DNA from: Isobaculum melis | Lineage (GTDB): Bacteria; Bacillota; Bacilli; Lactobacillales; Carnobacteriaceae | Reading direction: 5' to 3' | Assembly (NCBI RefSeq): GCF_900111355.1 | Contig: NZ_FOHA01000001.1 | Location: 62,001 to 126,000, forward strand | DNA length: 64,000 nt | In this document: positions 56,290 to 64,000 of the stretch, in pieces | Layout: every line of letters starts with the position of its first letter | How positions within the stretch are numbered: position 1 is the stretch's first letter | Notes under the pieces: generated by a model | Seen by the model: only the letters and a program-made list of their open reading frames with translations | Databases searched by the model: none | What the model was told of the DNA's origin: nothing | Position numbers and translations under genes: made by a program

Positions 56290-58660
56290 TTATAAAAAAA
56301 CATTAGCAAGCGCTATTTTGTTAGGCGCAATCAGTTCATCTTTTTTAGGTGGCACAAACGCCGAAGCAAGTACTTATGTCAATAATCCAACGAATTTTTT
56401 AGCCAACCCTAATGCCTCATTATTTGTCCCACATTTATCAGCGATGAATCAGCGTGTAGCGGATGAGTTTGATGTAACCAAGAATTGGCGAGTAACAGAA
56501 TTTAAGAGTACAATTAAAACCCCAATTCAAGATGTTTTTACTATGAACAGAACAAGACCTGGCACAGATATTACTTATACAAGTATTGGTTTTTCTAATT
56601 TAGGGAAAACAACCTTTAAAGCGCATAAAGTGATTCCGATGAAAAAAGGTAAAACCTATAAACTGAATTTATTATATGGTTTACACACAGTTGGAAATGC
56701 AAAGGCATGGATTGATTTCAATGGCACAAAGGTTGAGGTTGCTGGTAGTGACCAAAAATATACGGAAGAAATCACACCTGATGCGGATATGGACTATGTG
56801 ATCACAATGGAATATAACGCATTAAAATATTCAAATGTATTCCTAATGGTAGGGTTTGATGGTGCGGATCAAGACGGTGGAATTACTGAAACATCATCAG
56901 TTGAGAAACCATTTGTCAACACACCAGAAGCTAAAACTAGAATCATTACAGGAGTCGGTGAAGATATCGGAAATACTGTTCGAATCTTTGATTCCTCAAA
57001 TCGAGAAATTGGTAGAGGAACCGTAGATCGTTTCAGAGATTTTAATATTACAACCAACAGAGATTTAGTGTATAACGAAACATTAACAGCCATTCAATAC
57101 AATGATAAAGGCTATGAAAGCGATCCTATGACTGTAAAAGTTGATGATACAATCAGCCCAGATCAACCAATTGTGAAAGCTATTGAAGTAACGGATCAAT
57201 TGGTACAGGGAACAGCTGAAGCAGATAGTACAGTGATTGTAAGAAATGCAAACGGACAAGAAATTGGCCGAGCAACCGCCTTATTTGATGGTTCATTTGA
57301 TTTCAAATTAGCTAAAAAAGCAAAAGAAGGCGACAAAGTTTATATTACAGCAACAGATGCTGCTGGAAATGAAAGTACTGCAACAGAAGTGCCAGTTGTC
57401 GATAATTCAACACCAGAAGCACCACAAGTAAATCCAGTAACTGATTTGCATACAACAGTTTCAGGAAATACAAAACAAGGCAATTGTGAGGTAACAGTCG
57501 AAATTTCAGGTGATACATTTACAGGAACATCTGATGCAAATGGGAACTTTACCGTTCAGCTAGGCAAAACATATCAAGCGCGCACAGTTGTTCATGTTAC
57601 TTCTACAAACCAAGCAGGTAAGGTGAGTCCAACAACGACTGTCACGATTCAAGCTGAAAAACGTACAGAATCACCAACAGTAAATGATGTTTATGATAAC
57701 TCACCAATGATTTCAGGAACAGCAGAAGAAAATGCCACCATTAACGTAACCATTGATGGAGATACACATACAACTCAAGCAAATGCAGCAGGAAATTACA
57801 CCATCAATATGGGTAAAAACTATGCAGCGGGTAGCACAGGTTCTGTAACAGCAACCGGCTTATCTGGTAAAGAAAGTCTTGCAACACCATTTGTCGTTCA
57901 AGATGTGACTGCCCCAGATGCACCAGCAGTAGATAAAGTAACAGAAGCGGATGCGCACTTAACAGGTAGAACTGAAGCAGGTGCTACTGTGGATGTCACA
58001 GTGACTGATGCAAGTACAAATAGACGCTATGTCTACCAAAAAGTAGCAGATGCAACGGGTGAATTTGATATTGAATTAAATAGATTATTCCCAGTTGGTA
58101 GCCAAATTCAAGTGACTGCAACAGACCCGGCAGGAAATGTCAGTGATCCAACCAATGTGAAAGTAGAAAACAGTATTATCTTAGACATTGATCTTGATGA
58201 AGTGAATAGCCAAAGTGAAGAAGTAACAGGATTCACATCAAGACCATTTAGTGACTATACGGTTCAAATTGGTAATGCTTATATCACAGGAACCTCTGAT
58301 GCAAATGGTGATTTTGTTATTGAACTAGACGAGTTACTTTCTTTAGGAACGGTTATTAAATACAGTGCACAAGAAGGCACCGATCAAACAACAGTTAAAA
58401 CCTTAACTGTTCTACCTAGAAGGGTCACATTGAAACCTTTAAGAGCAGGTGATTTAGACATTTCAGGTTCATCAGATCCAAATGCAGAAATTACAATTCA
58501 CTTTAATTTAAATGCACCAATTACAGTAACTGCTGATCAAGATGGAAACTTCTCTTATCAGTTAGCTGCACCAATTAAAGTTGGAGATTCAGTGAAAGTG
58601 ACACAAACATTGGATGGTTATACAAGTCCAGCAAGTACTTCTGGTGTCTACACACGCTAA
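56279..58660 (+). CDS. Secreted Ig-like repeat protein (793 aa)
   Basis: A signal peptide (1-32, cut after NAEA) is followed by the same N-terminal domain as the LPXTG protein (FDVTKNWRVTEFKST..., RPGTDITYTSIGFSNLG) and then about seven Ig-like repeats of 75-90 aa with the pattern PxAPxVxxV ... GTAEAxxxVxVxI ... DAxGxFxIxL ... AGTxVxVTATD. There is no LPXTG or membrane anchor at the end (STSGVYTR), so it is released or bound to another wall protein, perhaps the anchored neighbour that shares its first domain. Confidence 0.87.
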   Translation: MSFNYKKTLASAILLGAISSSFLGGTNAEASTYVNNPTNFLANPNASLFVPHLSAMNQRVADEFDVTKNWRVTEFKSTIKTPIQDVFTMNRTRPGTDITYTSIGFSNLGKTTFKAHKVIPMKKGKTYKLNLLYGLHTVGNAKAWIDFNGTKVEVAGSDQKYTEEITPDADMDYVITMEYNALKYSNVFLMVGFDGADQDGGITETSSVEKPFVNTPEAKTRIITGVGEDIGNTVRIFDSSNREIGRGTVDRFRDFNITTNRDLVYNETLTAIQYNDKGYESDPMTVKVDDTISPDQPIVKAIEVTDQLVQGTAEADSTVIVRNANGQEIGRATALFDGSFDFKLAKKAKEGDKVYITATDAAGNESTATEVPVVDNSTPEAPQVNPVTDLHTTVSGNTKQGNCEVTVEISGDTFTGTSDANGNFTVQLGKTYQARTVVHVTSTNQAGKVSPTTTVTIQAEKRTESPTVNDVYDNSPMISGTAEENATINVTIDGDTHTTQANAAGNYTINMGKNYAAGSTGSVTATGLSGKESLATPFVVQDVTAPDAPAVDKVTEADAHLTGRTEAGATVDVTVTDASTNRRYVYQKVADATGEFDIELNRLFPVGSQIQVTATDPAGNVSDPTNVKVENSIILDIDLDEVNSQSEEVTGFTSRPFSDYTVQIGNAYITGTSDANGDFVIELDELLSLGTVIKYSAQEGTDQTTVKTLTVLPRRVTLKPLRAGDLDISGSSDPNAEITIHFNLNAPITVTADQDGNFSYQLAAPIKVGDSVKVTQTLDGYTSPASTSGVYTR

Positions 58661-58679
58661 ACGAATAGAAAAAGTAAGC

Positions 58680-58713
58680 GGATAAGCTGTTCCGATTAGG
58701 GAGCAACTTATCC
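58680..58713 (+). other. Hairpin between the 793- and 581-aa genes
   Basis: GGATAAG / CTTATCC with an inner TCC / GGA stem and no T run. It may adjust the amount of the downstream gene or mark an RNA processing site. Confidence 0.45.
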
Positions 58714-58742
58714 CTTTACTTCAACAAACAAGGAGGTTCTTT

Positions 58743-60488
58743 ATGAAAAAGAAGCGTTATTTAGCAGCAGTTATTTTATGTTCAACTATTTTCTCAAGTT
58801 TTAGCCCATTAGTGGCGCAAGCATCTGAAAAGAAAAGTGAACCTTTCGTATTAGCGTCGTCAGCTGATCAAGCAAATGAATTAGATGAATTATTTCATCC
58901 ACGGATGGTGTTACCAAAAATCGAAACGGAAGCAAATCTTGATATGAATAGCGCAGGATTTGAGATGCAAGCTCGTTGCTGGTGGATTAAGCCACCAGTA
59001 TTTACCGTTAGTGCACCTCAAGTAAATACTTATAAAGCATCAGATACCTATTTAACAGGATATGCGCGTCCCAACGCCCTTGTTTATGCTCGTTTTGGCA
59101 ACAGCTACACCGCCTACTCGGGTTATGCATCTGCAACAGGTTACTTTTCAATTAAAATCGGTGCGCAAAAATATACTGCAGGCACAAGAATTCAGACACA
59201 GCAATATTATGCACATACACCAAGTCCTTGGACAACAACTACTGTTCAAGCAGGAATACCAGTGCCAAGCTTAACCCAACCACAATTGGATGCAGTCTAT
59301 AATGATCACCAAGTGGTCAGCGGAAAAGCAAATCCAAATTGTGAGGTCATTGTGACCATTAAAGGAGTCCAGTATAAAGGTAAAACCAATTCAAATGGTG
59401 ATTTCTTAGTCACGTTATCTCGTACTTATGAAACGGGAACAAAAGTAAGTGCGCATACAGTAAAAGGGAACTTACAAAGTCCGCAAGGAACAACATATGT
59501 TCAAGCACGACATGTTGCCCCATGTAAACCAACAATTGAAGCTGTCTATGATGATCAAACAGTCGTAACAGGCAAAGCAGATGGCACCAAAAAAGTGATG
59601 TTAACAATTGCTGGAGACCGATACGTTGGCTATGCAGATAGCAATGGAGACTATACTATTCAATTAACAAAAACTTATGCTGCTGGAACAGAAATTACAG
59701 CTTATAGTGAAGATAATGGTCTAAAAAGTGAGCTTGAAAAAACAGTTGTTTTAAAAAGAGCTGTTGAATTAACAAAACCCAAAATCAATGATGTAACAGA
59801 AGATAGCTTAGTTGTAAGTGGTGTGACAACACCAAATATGTCGATTAGATTCATTATTGGTGCTGATGTCTATCAAGCAGTATCTGGTAATGATGGTAGC
59901 TTTACCATTCAATTAGATAGTACGTATCGTAAAGGAACATTAATTGAAACCTATGCTTATGATGGGAGAGGTAACAGGAGTGATTCCCTTCACACTAGTG
60001 TTATTTTAGGTACTATCAAACTAGGTGTTAACCAAACCTTCTCAAGAGATACAATCATTACAGGCCAAACAAATCCAGGAATGGATATTGAAGTCATTAT
60101 TGGAAATAGAGTTTACACAGGCGTTGCCAATTCTGATGGAAGCTATGAAGTTTCATTTTCAAGAGCTTATCCAGCAGGGACAAATGTTTTAGTCAAAGTA
60201 TCAGATCGTGCTACTGGAAAATCTTCACAAAAATATATTCTGGTAAACCCTTTTGCACCTTCTATTAATCAAGTACTTGTCGGCGCAAAAGAAGTAACAG
60301 GACAAGCAGATCCTCATGCCTCAATTGTAGTTGTTTTATCAGGTAGAGAGTATCATGGCACAGCTGATAGTGCAGGAAATTATATTGTAAATGTTTCAGA
60401 AACAGATGCTTTTAAAGGCAATCAAGTCATTGTTCATCAAGTCAGTAATGGCATCGAAAGTAATGATTCGATTATCTATATTGATTAA
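58743..60488 (+). CDS. Secreted Ig-like repeat protein (581 aa)
   Basis: The protein has a signal peptide (1-28, cut after VAQA), a unique start of about 60 residues (with ARCWWIKPP near residue 78), then six Ig-like repeats with VYDDxxVVxGKA ... VTIxGxxYxGxxxSNGDYxIxL ... YxAGTxIxAY. It has no anchor. GGAGG precedes the ATG. It ends the operon and a terminator follows 100 bases later. Role probably structural or adhesive together with the two preceding proteins. Confidence 0.85.
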   Translation: MKKKRYLAAVILCSTIFSSFSPLVAQASEKKSEPFVLASSADQANELDELFHPRMVLPKIETEANLDMNSAGFEMQARCWWIKPPVFTVSAPQVNTYKASDTYLTGYARPNALVYARFGNSYTAYSGYASATGYFSIKIGAQKYTAGTRIQTQQYYAHTPSPWTTTTVQAGIPVPSLTQPQLDAVYNDHQVVSGKANPNCEVIVTIKGVQYKGKTNSNGDFLVTLSRTYETGTKVSAHTVKGNLQSPQGTTYVQARHVAPCKPTIEAVYDDQTVVTGKADGTKKVMLTIAGDRYVGYADSNGDYTIQLTKTYAAGTEITAYSEDNGLKSELEKTVVLKRAVELTKPKINDVTEDSLVVSGVTTPNMSIRFIIGADVYQAVSGNDGSFTIQLDSTYRKGTLIETYAYDGRGNRSDSLHTSVILGTIKLGVNQTFSRDTIITGQTNPGMDIEVIIGNRVYTGVANSDGSYEVSFSRAYPAGTNVLVKVSDRATGKSSQKYILVNPFAPSINQVLVGAKEVTGQADPHASIVVVLSGREYHGTADSAGNYIVNVSETDAFKGNQVIVHQVSNGIESNDSIIYID

Positions 60489-60587
60489 AGATGAATGATA
60501 CTAAAAACATGAAATAAAGGCTAGCAATCAACTTGTTGGCTCATTGGAAATACTCGTTCTTAGTTTTGACTAGTAGCGATAAGTATT

Positions 60588-60638
60588 TAGCAGATAAGGT
60601 GAAACGCTTTTAAGTTTCGTCTTATCTGCTAGTTTTTT
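60588..60638 (+). terminator. Terminator of the Ig-like operon
   Basis: TAGCAGATAAG (60588-60598) pairs with CTTATCTGCTA (60621-60631), inner GAAAC / GTTTC, followed by T6. Confidence 0.9.
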
Positions 60639-60673
60639 GTTGCCTTTTTACTGTTTAAGCAATGCGCATAAAA

Positions 60674-60719
60674 AATAACACGCAATTCAAGGGCATAAGC
60701 CTAGCTAAATTGCGCATTA
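60674..60719 (-). terminator. Terminator of the Mga-like gene
   Basis: On the minus strand CGCAATT pairs with AATTGCG, followed by TTATTTTTT. It ends the Mga-like gene before it meets the convergent Ig operon. Confidence 0.75.
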
Positions 60720-60734
60720 TTTATTTCAACATTA

Positions 60735-62279
60735 TTAGCATGTTTGGATGATTGGGTAATCTTGATTGATGCTGTTAGAAAATAAGTCATTTTGATTAAA
60801 GGAATATCTTTTTTGCAACATAGAAGTGATAAAAACCAATAAATTGTTCCAGGCTTCATCATCATAAATATCATCAAAAAAGAAAAAGTTTGTAAAGGTT
60901 GTATCCTCCTGTAAGGTATCAGAAATGATGAGATCAGCAACTGTGATATCACGAGTGAAAACAATATTTTCTTCTCCAAAAATCGACATAAGCTGTTGTT
61001 TTAATAGATAATTCAGATACAGCTTTTTAGAAATATGCAAACAAATCAATAGCTCCCTTTTTTTCTTCATTTGAAGTGTTAAAAAGGGATGAAAGAAAAA
61101 TACTAAGTAATGAAGATTATTTTCTGTTATATCAAAAGGATAAGGTGTACTTGTTTTTTTATTAGCCAACATAAAAAAACGTGTCAATGCTTCTTCAACT
61201 GCAACGAAGGCAGTTTGTGTTAAGAAATCCTCTTCCTCTTGATACATTGAATGATAATGAACACCCACATATTTTAATTGGACAATTGTAATCATCAAAT
61301 AATAATAGTAGATATAATAGCTTGTGTCCGGCAATTGAATAGAAAATTGTTCTAGCATATAATTTAATAATTGCTGCGCAACCATTGCAAGGGGAGTTGA
61401 TTGGGAAATAATCCGCTTAGCAATAAGCACCTTCTGTTCATCCGTATCTAAATCAGCCACAAAACAACATAATAAAAAATGATAAAGATGCTGTTCATGA
61501 GGATGACAATGAGACTTATTCATAAGAAAATTTTTAGATGTATAAGTACTTTCATGCTCAAAAGACAAAAGAATATCAACAAATTCTTTTTCTAATTTAA
61601 CTGGGTGCTTCCTTCTAGCAGCAGACCATTCTGAAATGGTAAAAATATATTGAATTCTTGCCGCTTGAGATGGTAATAAATGAGGAAATTTTTTTAGGAT
61701 ATCCTCACTAGTTTGTAAGGATAACTTCTTAAAAGGTAAGGTTAACCCTTTAAAAAGATGCCAATAAAGCTGACATAAAAAGAATTGAATATGTATTTCA
61801 TTTCCGGTTAAATTCGTCTGTTTCTTATGATGATTAAACTCAATTTTGATATGAAATAGCTGTAGCATTTTCCGAACGCCTTTAAGATATTTATATAATT
61901 GAGAAGAACTAATATTTAATTCTAACGCTAGTTGGCCAACACTCATATATCTCCTTGTTAAAAGACTATGAATAATATTGTATTCAATTGAGTGTTGCAC
62001 ATAATAAACTTGCAATGTATCTAGGACAAAAGCATTTTGGTGTGTGTTAGTGGAATTGATATGATAACTATTATTCCGTAAAACAATAGCTAACGTATCA
62101 TTTGGAAAAGCCAGTGTTAAATCATGATTAATTGCATGAATAAAGCGATGTGTACTAGTAGAAGAAATGCCAAATTTGTCCATGATGTATTTTGCGCCAA
62201 TCCCATGCTCGTTTAAGAGGATTGATTTTAGTATATTGTGTTTTTGGATATCAATTGCTTGCATAAAGAAATGTTTCAT
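60735..62279 (-). CDS. Mga-like transcriptional regulator
   Basis: The 514-aa protein starts MKHFFMQAIDIQKHNIL (ATG 62279 after AAGGGGG; a TTG seven codons up is also in frame). It has two N-terminal winged-helix regions (first around 20-65, second around 105-140, VGQLALELNISSSQLYKYLKGVRKML), a helical middle and a C-terminal part like EIIB, the plan of Mga/AtxA regulators. These control virulence and surface protein genes, often right beside them. The Ig-like proteins (55-60.5 kb) and perhaps the rotary operon are the first candidates for its regulon. Confidence 0.8.
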   Translation of the reverse strand: MKHFFMQAIDIQKHNILKSILLNEHGIGAKYIMDKFGISSTSTHRFIHAINHDLTLAFPNDTLAIVLRNNSYHINSTNTHQNAFVLDTLQVYYVQHSIEYNIIHSLLTRRYMSVGQLALELNISSSQLYKYLKGVRKMLQLFHIKIEFNHHKKQTNLTGNEIHIQFFLCQLYWHLFKGLTLPFKKLSLQTSEDILKKFPHLLPSQAARIQYIFTISEWSAARRKHPVKLEKEFVDILLSFEHESTYTSKNFLMNKSHCHPHEQHLYHFLLCCFVADLDTDEQKVLIAKRIISQSTPLAMVAQQLLNYMLEQFSIQLPDTSYYIYYYYLMITIVQLKYVGVHYHSMYQEEEDFLTQTAFVAVEEALTRFFMLANKKTSTPYPFDITENNLHYLVFFFHPFLTLQMKKKRELLICLHISKKLYLNYLLKQQLMSIFGEENIVFTRDITVADLIISDTLQEDTTFTNFFFFDDIYDDEAWNNLLVFITSMLQKRYSFNQNDLFSNSINQDYPIIQTC

Positions 62280-62569
62280 TCCATTTGTCCCCCTTCTCAA
62301 ATTGTGAATGATGAAGCTTAGTACACTGTGTTCATTTTAACATTAGAAAAACGATAGTGATTATTAAAATGTGGGGAGAAACAAACCATTGAAGAAATGT
62401 CATTAGATTTCGCTGGATACTATTCCAATCGAATGAAAAAAATCAGTCTTACCAATAAAAAAATTAGCAAGAATTAAAAAAGGGAAAACTAGTAATAAAG
62501 CAAAAAGTGTTCAGAAAAGAATCACATAAATAGTGTAGGAACGCTAGGCTTGGGAAGGAGCGCTGATTA
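62280..62569. other. Divergent intergenic region
   Basis: No firm gene. A 26-codon frame from about 62398 (MSLDFAGYYSNRMKK...) lacks a good ribosome site and is probably a remnant. The region should hold the promoters of the Mga-like gene and of the gene at 62570, but I see no strong match. Confidence 0.35.
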
Positions 62570-63013
62570 GTGGCAGAAAACTATACAGAGGCAGATATAT
62601 TTTTAGTCATTTATGACACCCTAGATACAAAACAGCATAGTCTATTTTGTATTATTAAAAATGATAAAGCCTATCATACTAAATTGATTACAAAGCAATT
62701 ACAAGAAATGAAGGCAATCAAAATTCATGAAATGAACTTTTGGTATGAGGGGCATATTCGAAATAAGCCAATCTATCTAGAAGAGTATGTGCCCTATCAA
62801 GGTGCAGTTGCCTTACAAGTGGAAGGCTCAGAAGACTTACTTCAAATAGAGGAAGTGTTACTGTTTGATGTGACCTTTAGTAACGAGCATGATTTCGTTT
62901 TTCGCAGGAAAATTATTTTTCCAAAGAATATTAAGCTACAGCTAATAGAGGAGGAAATTAGAGAAATGTATTGGCAGGTTAAAGAAATCCAGACGATATC
63001 ATTAGCTGTTTAA
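62570..63013 (+). CDS. Unknown 147-aa cytosolic protein
   Basis: It starts at GTG 62570 (AENYTEADIFLVIYDTLD) after GGAAGGAGCGCTGATTA. It is acidic and has a mixed alpha/beta pattern without signal or membrane segment. I do not recognise the family. It lies between the divergent Mga-like gene and the convergent menA, alone in its direction. A role with the Mga-like regulator is possible only by position. Confidence 0.6.
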   Translation: MAENYTEADIFLVIYDTLDTKQHSLFCIIKNDKAYHTKLITKQLQEMKAIKIHEMNFWYEGHIRNKPIYLEEYVPYQGAVALQVEGSEDLLQIEEVLLFDVTFSNEHDFVFRRKIIFPKNIKLQLIEEEIREMYWQVKEIQTISLAV

Positions 63014-63017
63014 CGAA

Positions 63018-63062
63018 AAAAGTCATCCTTTAGTTAGAAATAAAACTAAAGGATGACTTTTA
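63018..63062. terminator. Bidirectional terminator
   Basis: AAAGTCATCCTTTAGTT pairs perfectly with AACTAAAGGATGACTTT around an 8-base loop, with A and T runs outside. It serves the gene at 62570 and menA. Confidence 0.92.
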
Positions 63063-63063
63063 T

Positions 63064-63966
63064 TTACCATGCACCAAAGAAAAATAATAAAGAATAACAA
63101 ACAATCACTAAAGAAAAAGAAGCAATGACCTTAGGGAATGTTTTGAGTTTAATCTGTTCTTTAAAGTAAGGCTGCAAATTTTTCCAAACAAGTGGGAAAA
63201 GAAGCAGTAGCCCTAGAATTGAGAGTGGCGCTAATTTAAAAATTGCTAAAATAATTGTCCAAATAAAGACAAACAACATCAAGCCTTTAAATAATTGGAC
63301 CGCTCTTTTTTTACCAATAAAATAAACAAGAGTATGACGGCCATTTTCAATATCTTGCTCTAAATCACAGGTATTGTTTGCAAGTAAACAACAAAACATA
63401 CTGATAACAGTAGGCAGCGCAATTAAAAGAACCTTACCAAAATCTATTAGTGTAAGTGGTGATTGTTGATAGGTAGCTAAATAAGTGCTAACTAAAGGAA
63501 TAACAAATCCGATAGCTAATGAAGTAACAGTTTCAGCAATGGGCAAACTATTTAAAGGCCTTGGCCCAGCTGAATAAAAAATCCCCACAGAAAAGCCAAT
63601 CACACCAAAAACAAAGACTGGCCATCCGGTTTGAATCACAAGGAAAGCCCCTAAAATGCCAGAAGCCAATAAGAAAATCAAAAATAAATAAAGAACCAGC
63701 TTTAAAGATAATTGATCTCTACCAATAATATTGGTTGTCATTTTATAATCATCAAAATCATCCTTGGCATTTTTAAAATCCATATAGTTATTAAAAATAT
63801 TTACAGCAATATGGAACAAAAAGATAATGATTAAACAAATCAGCAATTCCCATCCCAGTGTAATTGAATAGTGATAATGGCCATAAGAAATTCCAAGTAA
63901 AAATAAAAAAATATTTAAGGGAAGGGTATAAACCTCAGCTAACTCCCAAAATTGTTTGAACGACAT
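63064..63966 (-). CDS. menA: 1,4-dihydroxy-2-naphthoate polyprenyltransferase (MenA), UbiA family
   Basis: The 300-aa membrane protein attaches a polyprenyl chain to DHNA, a late step in (demethyl)menaquinone synthesis. The two Asp-rich motifs are present: NNYMDFKNAKDDFDDYK near residue 60 (NxxxDxxxD) and DLEQDIENGRHTL near 200 (DxxxD). About eight to nine membrane helices are seen. I start at ATG 63966 because AGGAGG lies six bases before it; upstream ATGs lack spacing. The organism thus likely makes a menaquinone-type electron carrier, which suggests some respiratory capability. Confidence 0.9.
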   Translation of the reverse strand: MSFKQFWELAEVYTLPLNIFLFLLGISYGHYHYSITLGWELLICLIIIFLFHIAVNIFNNYMDFKNAKDDFDDYKMTTNIIGRDQLSLKLVLYLFLIFLLASGILGAFLVIQTGWPVFVFGVIGFSVGIFYSAGPRPLNSLPIAETVTSLAIGFVIPLVSTYLATYQQSPLTLIDFGKVLLIALPTVISMFCCLLANNTCDLEQDIENGRHTLVYFIGKKRAVQLFKGLMLFVFIWTIILAIFKLAPLSILGLLLLFPLVWKNLQPYFKEQIKLKTFPKVIASFSLVIVCYSLLFFFGAW

Positions 63967-64000
63967 AAACATCCTCCTACTATTTTTCAGTCTCAAAGGG

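Noticed and set aside
55015-60488. Ig-like repeats considered as a DNA repeat array
   Set aside because: Similarity is at the protein level; nucleotide copies are too diverged to be a recent DNA repeat.

Overview
This 64 kb window comes from a low-GC Gram-positive bacterium. Genes start with strong AGGAGG ribosome sites, and there is one LPXTG surface protein, a type VII (LXG) toxin locus, SpoVG, Rgg-, Mga- and BglG-type regulators, and a menaquinone enzyme (MenA). These traits point to Listeriaceae, Enterococcaceae or Carnobacteriaceae; the species cannot be fixed from the sequence. I saw no rRNA, tRNA, CRISPR array, transposase or prophage module.

Layout. 1-5 kb: a three-gene McrBC-like defence candidate (coiled-coil protein cut by the window edge, AAA+ ATPase, DUF2357/PD-(D/E)XK nuclease). 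5-6 kb: an Xre repressor and a divergent small gene with two matching operators. 6-11.6 kb: an LXG polymorphic-toxin locus with a broken adaptor gene, one full toxin, an orphan toxin tip, three related putative immunity genes and three copies of a second small family. 11.8-31 kb: accessory genes, including CPBP protease, GIY-YIG nuclease, decayed regulators, an RpiB-like isomerase, an AhpD-like protein, a heterodimeric ABC exporter, a triple-RidA fusion, an S41 protease, MerR/GyrI genes and a cluster of SMI1-like immunity genes. 31-33.4 kb: SpoVG, a 21-codon peptide gene divergent from an Rgg-like regulator, and a candidate structured RNA. 33.5-36.7 kb: a PTS/YdjC/BglG catabolic operon with a promoter, cre site and antiterminator target. 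36.8-40 kb: ECF sigma/anti-sigma pair, DUF4865 and LysR genes.

The most striking region is 40.5-54.8 kb. Two very large membrane-anchored extracellular proteins with repeated fibronectin-like modules (1977 and 770 aa) are followed by a divergent F1-type ATPase set: c, a b-delta fusion, alpha, gamma, beta, epsilon, then a small membrane protein. The catalytic F1 residues are kept. There is no subunit a, and the c subunit has valine (V62) where the ion-carrying Glu/Asp should be. The sequence therefore predicts a rotary ATPase that cannot move protons by the usual path, co-expressed with long cell-surface proteins. A mechanical or envelope role driven by ATP is the natural hypothesis. The closest known concept is the mycoplasma F1-like-X0 (type 3) ATPase; from memory, Listeria also carries a second atp gene set.

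After a strong terminator come three secreted Ig-like repeat proteins (55.0-60.5 kb; the first has an LPQTG sortase signal), a divergent Mga-like regulator, a small unknown gene and menA. The Ig proteins may be partners of the ATPase operon, but they have their own transcription unit. Several genes are broken (LXG adaptor, an Xre regulator, an SMI1-like copy, a start-less duplicate), which marks 6-31 kb as a rapidly changing accessory region.
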